Part shown: one piece after another, positions 17,098 through 24,383 of the stretch
How the letters are laid out: every line of letters begins with the position of its first letter
Numbering within the stretch: the stretch's first letter is position 1
Source of the DNA: Planctomycetaceae bacterium
GTDB taxonomy: Bacteria > Planctomycetota > Planctomycetia > Planctomycetales > Planctomycetaceae
NCBI GenBank assembly: GCA_020638955.1
Contig: JACKHO010000001.1
Coordinates: 868,001 to 932,000, forward strand
Length of the DNA: 64,000 nucleotides
Direction of reading: 5' to 3'
Program-made: the position numbers and the translations under genes
Notes under the pieces: model-generated
What the model was told of the DNA's origin: nothing
Seen by the model: the letters and a program-made list of their open reading frames with translations, nothing else
Databases searched by the model: none

Positions 17098-18051
17098 GTG
17101 AGCACCGTGCTTGAGAACAATAACGACACACAACACATTCAAACACAACTTGCGGCTCGACGGATGCGGGCCACCATGGCGGCGATCAAAGTAGTCTTCA
17201 CCTGGCTCGGGACGACAAAAACGCTGTCCACGGATCAGAAGATCGTCGCAGCGGATGTCTTCGGCGCGGATGGAGCTTCCATCAGTGCTTCCAAACGTCT
17301 GCTCGACCCCAAACATCCGGCGCTCGCGGCTGTGACAAAAATCAAAGGACGTGTTACCAAGTTCTGGAAAGATAACAGCTTGCCGTTTCCTGAAGGAGGT
17401 ATTCGGCTGATTCGTCACGATCAGATTGCCGAGTTCGACGAGGCTCTCAACAGCTTCCGTGCAGAACTCGACGACGCAGTTGTGGAACTCGAACGGTACT
17501 ACGATGAGATGCGGTCGGCGGCTCGCGAGCGATTGGGCTCGTTGTTCAATCCCAGTGATTACCCGGCGACGTTGATTGGTGCGTTTGGCATCGAGCATTC
17601 GTTTCCGGCAGTTGAAGCTCCCGAGTATCTACGCGAGCTGAACCCTGAAGTTTATCGGCAAGAGTGTGACCGCGTGCAGGCTCGGTTCACCGAAGCGGTG
17701 GAACAGGCCGAGCAGATGTTCTTCGAGCAACTTGCCGGTTTGGTGGACCACCTGGTCGAACGCATGTCCGGCACCGAAGACGGCAAGCCAAAGACGTTCC
17801 GTGACACCACTGTCGATAACCTGAATGAGTTCTTCGCGCGGTTCCGCCAGTTGAATATTGGCGGCAACGCTGATCTTGAGGAACTTGTGGAACGTGCCGA
17901 GTCGATCGTCAGCGGCGTGGAACCTCAGCAGTTGCGGGACAACGCGTCCCTGCGGCAGCACATCGCTACGCAGATGTCGACGGTGCAGGCCAATCTCGAC
18001 GGTCTCCTCGTTGACCGTCCCCGCCGGAACATTCAGCGGCGACCGCGTTGA
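17098..18051 (+). CDS. Helical protein, possibly DUF3150-like
   Basis: 317 aa from the GTG at 17098, which has AAAGGAG about 7 nt upstream. Almost wholly alpha-helical and acidic: RMRATMAAIKVVFTWLG, then long amphipathic helices with ELDDAVVELERYYDEM and VEQAEQMFFEQLAGLVDHL. No catalytic motif, signal or membrane segment. The general look (N-terminal helical repeat, DUF3150-type layout of plasmid and phage proteins) is suggestive only. The adjoining genes point to a structural or DNA-associated role. Confidence 0.5.
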   Translation: MSTVLENNNDTQHIQTQLAARRMRATMAAIKVVFTWLGTTKTLSTDQKIVAADVFGADGASISASKRLLDPKHPALAAVTKIKGRVTKFWKDNSLPFPEGGIRLIRHDQIAEFDEALNSFRAELDDAVVELERYYDEMRSAARERLGSLFNPSDYPATLIGAFGIEHSFPAVEAPEYLRELNPEVYRQECDRVQARFTEAVEQAEQMFFEQLAGLVDHLVERMSGTEDGKPKTFRDTTVDNLNEFFARFRQLNIGGNADLEELVERAESIVSGVEPQQLRDNASLRQHIATQMSTVQANLDGLLVDRPRRNIQRRPR

Positions 18052-18062
18052 AGGAGGTCGAC

Positions 18063-18308
18063 GTGCAACTGATCATAGAACCTTCTGGCAACTGTCGCTG
18101 CGTTTATTCGGAAGCGATTGATGTCCGGCAACTCGGCTCGGCAGTCATTCAGCGAGGCTCCCACGTTGAGCCCACAGCTGACGGAAGCTGGACTGCCGAC
18201 CTGTCCCCCGTAAATGGTCCCGTGCTGGGGCCGTTTTCCACACGCTCGGAGGCACTCGATGCCGAAGTGGAATGGTTGCTCGAAAACTGGCTGATGCCGG
18301 ACGAGTAA
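18063..18308 (+). CDS. Small protein of unknown function
   Basis: 81 aa starting at GTG 18063 with a near-perfect AAGGAGGT 4-5 nt upstream. A TTG at 18048 is possible but has no ribosome-binding site. Predicted beta-beta-beta-helix: VQLIIEPSGNCRCVYSEAID, then GPFSTRSEALDAEVEWLLEN. Not recognised. It lies 11 bp after the previous stop in the same operon. Confidence 0.6.
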   Translation: MQLIIEPSGNCRCVYSEAIDVRQLGSAVIQRGSHVEPTADGSWTADLSPVNGPVLGPFSTRSEALDAEVEWLLENWLMPDE

Positions 18309-18339
18309 CAACAACCTGATCTCAGCCTCGCAGCGTGCG

Positions 18340-18393
18340 GGGCGGCTGTATCTCAACGGCCGCCCTGCGTTGGGCGGTCGTTCTACCTTTTTT
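18340..18393 (+). promoter_or_regulatory. Attenuator-like pair of mutually exclusive hairpins
   Basis: GGGCGGC (18340-18346) can pair with GCCGCCC (18359-18365). The same CCGCCC (18360-18365) can instead pair with GGGCGG (18372-18377), and this second hairpin is followed by TTCTACC and six T (18388-18393). The overlap of alternative stems before a T-run is the layout of a transcription attenuator. It lies just upstream of the gene at 18408. Confidence 0.5.
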
Positions 18394-18407
18394 CCAGGAT
18401 TGAACGA

Positions 18408-18629
18408 ATGACCCAACAAGAAATTGATGACGCCGTCTGCGTGGCGACTGGTGACACACTGTGCGACATTCGCCGCATCGGATTCAGCATTGCAGACCCA
18501 CTCGAAGTGAACTTCGATCCTGAACCCGATGACCTACCTCCCAACATTATTGATTGGGATCAGCATGAACTGGAACGCAATTACGCCATGTACCCCATGC
18601 GTCGCGATCGCCGACGTTGGGCTGCCTGA
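18408..18629 (+). CDS. Small acidic protein
   Basis: 73 aa. MTQQEIDDAVCVATGDTLCD, then a PEPDDLPPNIIDWDQHE acidic linker and a basic tail (RRDRRRWAA). Not recognised. Its stop overlaps the next start by one base (TGATG), indicating translational coupling. Confidence 0.55.
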   Translation: MTQQEIDDAVCVATGDTLCDIRRIGFSIADPLEVNFDPEPDDLPPNIIDWDQHELERNYAMYPMRRDRRRWAA

Positions 18630-18856
18630 TGGCAGCAGGTAACGATCCTAAACGCCGACAAATCGATGAGTTCTATACGAGCTACACCGTGTTTGTCGGC
18701 CTGCTTTGTTTTGCCGCATTCTTCCTGTTCGGATGGGAGATCATCATCACCTGGATCTTCTTCCGGTCAGGAATGCGGCTCTTTCATGACGTGATGACCG
18801 ATTCACCGGTATCACGTCCATCACCCACCCAACAAAAGAGGAGGTGCCGTGATTGA
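18629..18856 (+). CDS. Small membrane protein
   Basis: 75 aa. One or two hydrophobic segments (YTVFVGLLCFAAFFLFGWEI and IIITWIFF). The ATG at 18629 overlaps the previous stop; the end overlaps the clamp-like gene by 8 bp. Family unknown. Confidence 0.55.
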   Translation: MAAGNDPKRRQIDEFYTSYTVFVGLLCFAAFFLFGWEIIITWIFFRSGMRLFHDVMTDSPVSRPSPTQQKRRCRD

Positions 18857-20213
18857 ACTCACCCGCAAACAGATTCATCTCATCCGCTCAACGATTCGGC
18901 AGGCCCTTGGAATCACCTCAACGCGTCGGGCACCGATTGTCACGTTTCGAGCAACTCCAGTCGGCTTGCTGATTCAGTCCGCCTCGGACAACATTGCGGT
19001 CGAACATCGCGTTGAAGGCGATTTCCGACCCGACGTCATCACATTGCCCTACGAAGCACTGCAAGCCTGCGAAGGCAAGCGGAACGACCAAGTCAGTATC
19101 CAGCAAGATGGTGACACGATCACCGTCCAGTGGCTCGATGGCGGTATTCCCCAAACCGCTCAGTACAACCATGCCGAGCCGGTCGAAGTTCCCGAAGCAC
19201 CAACAGAACTCACGGGCATCGACCGCGAGTTTATCCCGGCGATGGCGGAAGCCGTCGCAACGACCGACAACGAATCGTCGCGTTTCGCGCTGAGTTGCGT
19301 TCGACTGCGCGGCTCGGACGGCCAGATTGCCGCCACGGACGGACGTCAGGCATTGATGTACTCGGGATTCTCATTCCCTTGGGATGACGATGTTCTGGTT
19401 CCCGCCACGAAGGCATTCAGCTCCAAAGCCTTCAGTTACGCCGCCGACGTGATGATTGGGCAATCCGACGACTGGGTTTCGGTTCAGGCAGACAGTTGGA
19501 CGCTATATCTGAAGATCGAGAAGGAAGCTCGATTTCCCAACGTGGACGATCATGTTCCGGCTGTCGATGCCGCCACATCCACAATGATCCTCGCCGATAC
19601 GGATGCCGAGTTCCTGACTCAAGCCTCCCGAAAACTCCCGGCTGCTTCGGAGTTCAATGCGCCGGTAACGGTTGACCTCAATGGCTCGGTTGCGATCCGA
19701 GCCAAGAGTGCTGACCAGGACATCGGGACAGAACTCGTCCTCAGTAACTCGCAACGCTCGGGCGAAGAAATGCGATTCAACACGAATCGTGATTATCTCC
19801 GTCGGGCGGCGTCGTTGGGGTTTCGGCAGATTTATCTGCAAACAGCGGAAGCCCCCGCATTCTGTCGTGACGACCGTCGCTCGTACATCTGGGCACTACT
19901 CGGAAAAGACGGGGCGATCACTCCAGACGCAAAGCTCACTCGCATTGAGTCGACCTGCGATCCACCAAAACCATCTCCACAAAGAAGGACCACAATCCCC
20001 ATGCCAAACACGAAACGTCCCACATCGCCCCGACCCCGCGCCGAGAAACCTGCCAGCGTGCTGGCAAAGGCCGAGGCTCTGCGTGATTCGCTCAGCGTGG
20101 CTCTGACTGATACGCGCGATTTGATCTCAGACATCAAAGCCAAGCGGAAGCAGAACCGGCTCGTCGAAACCACACTTCGGTCGCTCAAGCAACTGGAGAA
20201 CATCGGCGCGTAA
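18849..20213 (+). CDS. Sliding-clamp-like protein (DnaN family relative)
   Basis: 454 aa; GTG start with GAGGAGGT upstream. The first 375 residues follow the pattern of the bacterial beta clamp: a repeated beta-alpha-beta unit, with SSRFALSCVRLRGSDGQIAA TDGRQA recalling the ATDG(H/R) signature at the start of the middle domain. It is clearly divergent and unlikely to be the cell's main clamp. A basic, Pro-rich linker and an alpha-helical tail (residues about 385-454, LAKAEALRDSLSVALTDTRD) are extra. In this operon a dedicated DNA-tethering clamp for the AAA ATPase or the nuclease is an attractive inference. Confidence 0.6.
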   Translation: MIELTRKQIHLIRSTIRQALGITSTRRAPIVTFRATPVGLLIQSASDNIAVEHRVEGDFRPDVITLPYEALQACEGKRNDQVSIQQDGDTITVQWLDGGIPQTAQYNHAEPVEVPEAPTELTGIDREFIPAMAEAVATTDNESSRFALSCVRLRGSDGQIAATDGRQALMYSGFSFPWDDDVLVPATKAFSSKAFSYAADVMIGQSDDWVSVQADSWTLYLKIEKEARFPNVDDHVPAVDAATSTMILADTDAEFLTQASRKLPAASEFNAPVTVDLNGSVAIRAKSADQDIGTELVLSNSQRSGEEMRFNTNRDYLRRAASLGFRQIYLQTAEAPAFCRDDRRSYIWALLGKDGAITPDAKLTRIESTCDPPKPSPQRRTTIPMPNTKRPTSPRPRAEKPASVLAKAEALRDSLSVALTDTRDLISDIKAKRKQNRLVETTLRSLKQLENIGA

Positions 20214-20241
20214 TTCACGCTCGTCATTCACCACACTCTTG

Positions 20242-20280
20242 GCCCGGTTTCATCCACGGATGACGCCGGGCTGTTTTATT
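20242..20280 (+). terminator. Terminator-like hairpin
   Basis: GCCCGG-tt-TCATCC, short loop, GGATGA-cg-CCGGGC, then TGTTTTATT. It is a strong intrinsic-terminator shape, 33 nt upstream of the next start codon, whose ribosome-binding site is GAGGAGG. Confidence 0.7.
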
Positions 20281-20304
20281 ACTCACCTATGAGGAGGCAT
20301 CCAC

Positions 20305-20781
20305 ATGCCCGTACAGATCAACATCGGCCTCAACAAGAAGGTTGGTGAAGCCAACTACGGCAGTCGCGGCGCGTCGGTCAATCTGGAAGTCGAACTCGAT
20401 TCGGGAATCATTGAGGACCCGGATCGCTTGCGAAGTCAGATTCACAAACTGTTTGGTCTCGCTCGTGATTCGCTCAATGCCGAACTGCATCAAGATGACA
20501 ACCAGCACTCTACCAATGGGCATCACCGCAATGGCAATGGCCAGACGAATGGCAATGGTTACTCGCATCGCACAAACGGAAAGCGTGCGTCGAATGGTCG
20601 CAGTGCGACGCAAAGTCAGGTCCGGGCCATCACCGCGATTGCCAACCGCAATCGCATCGACCTCACGCCATTCCTTCAGCAGCATGGAGTTCAAGCCATC
20701 GCTGACCTGAGTATCGGCGACGCGAGCAGTCTGATCGACGAACTGAAAGGCCAGCCAGCGGGGAACGGAGGCCGCGCATGA
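20305..20781 (+). CDS. Phage-type recombination accessory-like protein
   Basis: 158 aa in three parts: an N-terminal beta-rich domain (INIGLNKKVGEANYGSRGAS), a Gly/Asn/His-rich linker (residues about 70-105), and a C-terminal helical domain with SQVRAITAIANRNRIDL and DASSLIDELKG. The last motif is common at the C-terminus of phage single-strand annealing or recombination proteins. It overlaps the Cas4-like gene by 4 bp (ATGA), so the two products probably act together. Exact family not assigned. Confidence 0.55.
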   Translation: MPVQINIGLNKKVGEANYGSRGASVNLEVELDSGIIEDPDRLRSQIHKLFGLARDSLNAELHQDDNQHSTNGHHRNGNGQTNGNGYSHRTNGKRASNGRSATQSQVRAITAIANRNRIDLTPFLQQHGVQAIADLSIGDASSLIDELKGQPAGNGGRA

Positions 20782-21596
20782 TTGCAGTCTCCAATCAACC
20801 ACGCGCCGCGCCAGTTGTCCAGCGGGACTATGTCAGCTTCTCGGCGATCAGCAGCTACCAACAATGTCCGCTCCGGTATTACTTCCGGTACATCGAAGGG
20901 CTTGAGGAACCGTTCGTATCAGCCAGCCTCGCACTCGGCGGTGCTGTCCATGGCGCTGCCGAATACCACTTCAATCAGATCATGATGGGGAACTCACCGC
21001 CGGATCACGACACGCTACTCGACGCATTCTGGGACGACTGGAAGTCTCGTACGGAGACAGTCGACATACGGTTCGGCAAACAGGAGGACATCGACACGAT
21101 AGCTAAGACCGCTGATCGGATCATCGCTGCATTTCGAGAGAGCGACATTGCGAAGCCAAACGGCAACATTGTCGGCATAGAAGAAGAACTCCGTAAAGAA
21201 CTCATTCCTGGGATGCCGGACATCCTGGGACGGATCGACCTGATCACCGAAACGGATGAAGCCCTCACGATCACTGACTTGAAAACAGCTCGCACACGCT
21301 GGTCGGCTGAGCAAGCGGAACGATCGGGAGAGCAGTTGATGTTGTATGCCGCTCTCGCAAAAGACCTGATCCCAGGGAAGCCGATTCGGTTGGAGTTCGC
21401 TGTGGTAACAAAAACGGCGAAACCAACCGTTGAAACGTTGCCAGTCATGTTCAATCAGCAACGTGTCGAACGAACTAAGACGGTCATGCAACGAGTCTGG
21501 CAGTCCATCCAGGACGGACATTTTTTCCCGTCGCCCTCACCAATGTCCTGTCCCAGCTGTCCGTTTCGTGGCCCCTGTGATGCGTGGCAGGGATAG
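20778..21596 (+). CDS. Cas4/RecB-like PD-(D/E)XK exonuclease with probable Fe-S cluster
   Basis: 272 aa. FSAISSYQQCPLRYYFRYIE is the usual start of RecB/Cas4-type nucleases. GGAVHGAAEYHF gives the motif-I His, GRIDLITE the catalytic Asp, and LTITDLKTAR the D/E-x-K strand. One Cys near the N-terminus (QQC) and three at the end (SCPSCPFRGPC) make the four-Cys Fe-S arrangement of Cas4 and AddB. No CRISPR array or other cas gene is present, so it is not a CRISPR Cas4. It is likely a DNA end-processing nuclease. Confidence 0.8.
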   Translation: MIAVSNQPRAAPVVQRDYVSFSAISSYQQCPLRYYFRYIEGLEEPFVSASLALGGAVHGAAEYHFNQIMMGNSPPDHDTLLDAFWDDWKSRTETVDIRFGKQEDIDTIAKTADRIIAAFRESDIAKPNGNIVGIEEELRKELIPGMPDILGRIDLITETDEALTITDLKTARTRWSAEQAERSGEQLMLYAALAKDLIPGKPIRLEFAVVTKTAKPTVETLPVMFNQQRVERTKTVMQRVWQSIQDGHFFPSPSPMSCPSCPFRGPCDAWQG

Positions 21597-21648
21597 TCGT
21601 TGTTTCCAACATACAAACACTGAACACCAACATAAGGAACCGCCGAAT

Positions 21649-21786
21649 ATGGAAACCGTCGTAACTCTCGCCGTTGCCGTTGGCATCGGCTACTGGGCCT
21701 ACTCAGCCGGAAAACGGAACGGCTCGAAGGCCGCATTCACAGTCGGCTGGCGTCGAGGTCGAGCGTACCGAAACCGTCGAGCCTGA
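21649..21786 (+). CDS. Very small membrane protein
   Basis: 45 aa, too short for most gene finders. ATG at 21649 with AAGGAAC upstream. METVVTLAVAVGIGYWAYS is a transmembrane segment, followed by a strongly basic tail (KRNGSK..., RRGRAYRNRR). It is directly followed by a good terminator, which supports it as the last gene of the operon. Confidence 0.5.
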   Translation: METVVTLAVAVGIGYWAYSAGKRNGSKAAFTVGWRRGRAYRNRRA

Positions 21787-21814
21787 CCTCACATCTGCGG
21801 ACCCTCGAATCTCA

Positions 21815-21865
21815 CCGCCGCCGTCCGGGGCAACTCGGGCGGCGGCTTTGGCTTTCTTTTTAGCT
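21815..21865 (+). terminator. Operon-end intrinsic terminator
   Basis: A GC-rich stem (CCGCCGCCG with CGGGCGGCGG, 21815-21846), followed by TTTGGCTTTCTTTTT. It is the strongest terminator in the operon and marks its end. Confidence 0.75.
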
Positions 21866-21948
21866 ATTGAAATCCGCTCACAATATTACTGCTCATTGAC
21901 TTCGACTGATGTCGAATCCATCCTGCTATCGAAATGAGAGCCACCGCG

Positions 21949-23562
21949 TCATTCCTTTCTTTTCCATTGAGTCTCGAAACTAACAAAGACAGCACCCTCA
22001 TCATCGAGGGTGTCTAGAGCGATGGTTCCGAGGCCGGGTTGTGATAAAGAGTCTCTGCCTCGAAAGCGCTGGCCCTTGTCCTTTGGAAGCCATTCGATGG
22101 TTCCGCTTTCCAGATCAATCTCACCCAGCATGTCAATCTCCACTCCTGCATTGGTGAAATACCACTTGCGGACCTTTCCATCTCGGCCGTTTACGTAGAA
22201 ATCAACTCTCCGATCACCGTCTGGTATCGAGACCTTTCGTCCTCGGCTGAACATCAGTTGGATTTCCGAGAGTCGATGCCGATCGTTGTAATACCTGACG
22301 AGCACAACTGGCTCTAAACCAACTGAATTGACTCGAACCTCTCCAGAGGCAACTTGTTTTTTCTCGCCATTCTGCGTCAAGAACGATTCGTAATGCCAGT
22401 CTCCCAGATAACCTTTGAAATCCGTTTGAGAAATGGTCTGCAATGTGGGAAGCCTGGGATTGACATGTCGAGGCGTGAGAGATTCTGTGGATGAACGAAC
22501 GACTTGTCCGTTACTGTAAAGCGTCATCGTTCTCTGAATCCCGCGATTCGCGAGGCGGTCTGTCGAGCTGGAGAACAGCTTCCCGTCGACACGCATCTCC
22601 CATTCAAACTGAGCTTCCTCCGAGTTCCACTGACCCGTTGAAATGAGAATGGGGACGCCGCTTTGTATTTGTGCAAGCTTGAATGCTTTCTCTTGATTGT
22701 CGAACCAAATCGCTTGAAGTGAAATAATCTTATCCACATCCGCCTCGACATCGAGTTCACGAGTTTCGTAGAGGCGACTGAGGAGAAACGGCTCGTCAGC
22801 AATCTGGACGGTCTTGCTAACTCCTTGTGCAGTCCCGTTTGGGGTCTCGATCTGATGATCCCATTCCCCGACAAATCGTTTGAGAATTGTGACCGGAGTC
22901 TCGTCACCAGACTCATTGGTCTGCTCAGGCAACGACGACTGGTCATCCTGAATTACCGGCACCACATAATTCTCATTGAGTGTGTTCGGCGTGGGCTCTG
23001 TCTTGTTGGTATGCAGTGGGTCTGACGGTAGATCGACCGACGTTGCCATTTCATCCGCCGGAGTTGGCGAAAACACAGTAGATGCGAGGATGCTTGAGAC
23101 GAGGCCAACAACCACCGCCACGAGAACCGGAACCATCGGCGACGGAACGCTCCCTTCGTCTGAGTTTTCTGAGGCGGACTCGTCCGGGGTCTTCGAGATG
23201 AGTCGAAGAATCCCCGGCCAAATGCCTGCAACAACTGCCCCCCAAATAAAACCGGTCGAACCTGGCAAAGGCAGTCCTCCCTGAACAAGCACAATCGTCC
23301 CGATACCCATACAGGCAGCGATGATGCTTCCCAATGTCAAGCCCTGGAGAACATTGCCGGACAATGTAGGCCTCACCAATAAAACAAGGGCTGTGATGGC
23401 CTGCAAAAGCGTGAATACAAACGATGCTCCCAATGTTGTTACCCGAAGCATCTCTGGTAAATAGGGAGCATAGCTGACAATCGAGTCGAAAAATCCGACT
23501 GCCAACGCAGGAACAAAAAGGGCTGTATGTACCAAAGTAATGGCTACATAGTAACGTTTCAT
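21949..23562 (-). CDS. Multi-pass membrane protein with two lipocalin-like repeats
   Basis: 537 aa from ATG 23562. Four transmembrane helices lie in residues 1-140 (for example YYVAITLVHTALFVPALAVG and LTLGSIIAACMGIGTIVLV), then a fifth near 165-185 (VPVLVAVVVGLVSSILAS). The remaining 340 residues hold two related beta-rich repeats, each starting like FVGEWDHQIETPNG or YLGDWHYESFLTQNG, reminiscent of DUF1579/lipocalin-like folds. Not linked by family to either neighbouring operon. It has its own long structured upstream region (23666-23731). Confidence 0.6.
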   Translation of the reverse strand: MKRYYVAITLVHTALFVPALAVGFFDSIVSYAPYLPEMLRVTTLGASFVFTLLQAITALVLLVRPTLSGNVLQGLTLGSIIAACMGIGTIVLVQGGLPLPGSTGFIWGAVVAGIWPGILRLISKTPDESASENSDEGSVPSPMVPVLVAVVVGLVSSILASTVFSPTPADEMATSVDLPSDPLHTNKTEPTPNTLNENYVVPVIQDDQSSLPEQTNESGDETPVTILKRFVGEWDHQIETPNGTAQGVSKTVQIADEPFLLSRLYETRELDVEADVDKIISLQAIWFDNQEKAFKLAQIQSGVPILISTGQWNSEEAQFEWEMRVDGKLFSSSTDRLANRGIQRTMTLYSNGQVVRSSTESLTPRHVNPRLPTLQTISQTDFKGYLGDWHYESFLTQNGEKKQVASGEVRVNSVGLEPVVLVRYYNDRHRLSEIQLMFSRGRKVSIPDGDRRVDFYVNGRDGKVRKWYFTNAGVEIDMLGEIDLESGTIEWLPKDKGQRFRGRDSLSQPGLGTIALDTLDDEGAVFVSFETQWKRKE

Positions 23563-23665
23563 GAGTGAGGGTCCTTGGTCTCGGGGTTTCGGGATCAAGG
23601 CTCGCCCAGCGCAAACAAAAAGGAGCGCCGAACCAAGCCCATTCCCGCTACCCCCGCCAAGGGGC

Positions 23666-23731
23666 GTGTAGAACAGCACCTGGCCGACGCCCCCGGACGG
23701 GGGCGCGGCTACCAGGTGACTGCCTCTACAC
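23666..23731. promoter_or_regulatory. Three-tier nested inverted repeat
   Basis: GTGTAGA/TCTACAC, inside it CACCTGG/CCAGGTG, and at the tip CGCCCCCG-ga-CGGGGGCG. All three arms are perfect. It lies about 100 bp upstream of the membrane-protein start on the minus strand. It could be a 5'-UTR RNA structure, a small RNA or a protein-binding cruciform. Confidence 0.5.
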
Positions 23732-24383
23732 TTGTGAGTCCGAAGACTCGTTTGGCGGTATTTGCGGGAAGCAATCCACTGACGCTCGCGCGTCATTTCA
23801 AATTGTCAGTCGGGAGCCATATCGCTCCCGGTACATTGTTTTCATCTCCGAAAAATGTCTTTTGATTGCCACCTCGTGGCAGCAGGGACTTGCTCGTCCC
23901 AATCCCGAATCATACCTCCAAAGGCGGTATTTCTCAATCTGTGACCAGTTCTGATCATCGCTTCGAGCCTGCCTTCTTCCAGGGGGACTTGCGTCTCTTT
24001 CTCGGGCTTTCCGCGTTGGGATTTCTGCAACGCTGTGGCAAATTACACGCTCGAACTGTGCGCAGACCAGTCCGTGACCCTGAATGCGTCGATGCACTGG
24101 ATTCGAGAGCGAGTCTGGAAACTCAGACAGTTCTCCCTGTCCGACGACTGCCGCGCCTGTTGGAGCACCTTGCAGGGCTCCTCAATCGCTCGGTTCAATG
24201 TGGAGACGGACGTAAGTCCTTTGCGTACGTCAGCAATCCACAGTTATTTGGAGCTGGTAACCCGCTTGAACTCAGGCTTGCGGGATGGATTAGGGTGTTT
24301 GGCTCGTAAATCGCCCGTACAAACTGGCATGGTTGAAACGAGTACGCATCATCCACCTGACCCATCGAACACGATTTCCTGAT
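23732..24383. other. 650-bp region without a convincing gene
   Basis: Small open frames exist on both strands, but none has a recognisable family or a good ribosome-binding site. One visible element is a hairpin at 23811-23830 (CGGGAGC-6 nt-GCTCCCG) followed by a T-rich stretch. A GTG frame at 24035-24382 is possible but weak. Confidence 0.4.

Noticed and set aside
20778..21596. Cas4-like nuclease as a sign of a CRISPR-Cas locus
   Set aside because: No repeat-spacer array and no other cas genes in the window; RecB/AddB-like nucleases have the same motifs.
24035..24382. GTG-started 115-codon frame downstream of the primase-like gene
   Set aside because: No ribosome-binding site, no family and low-complexity ending; left as a gap.
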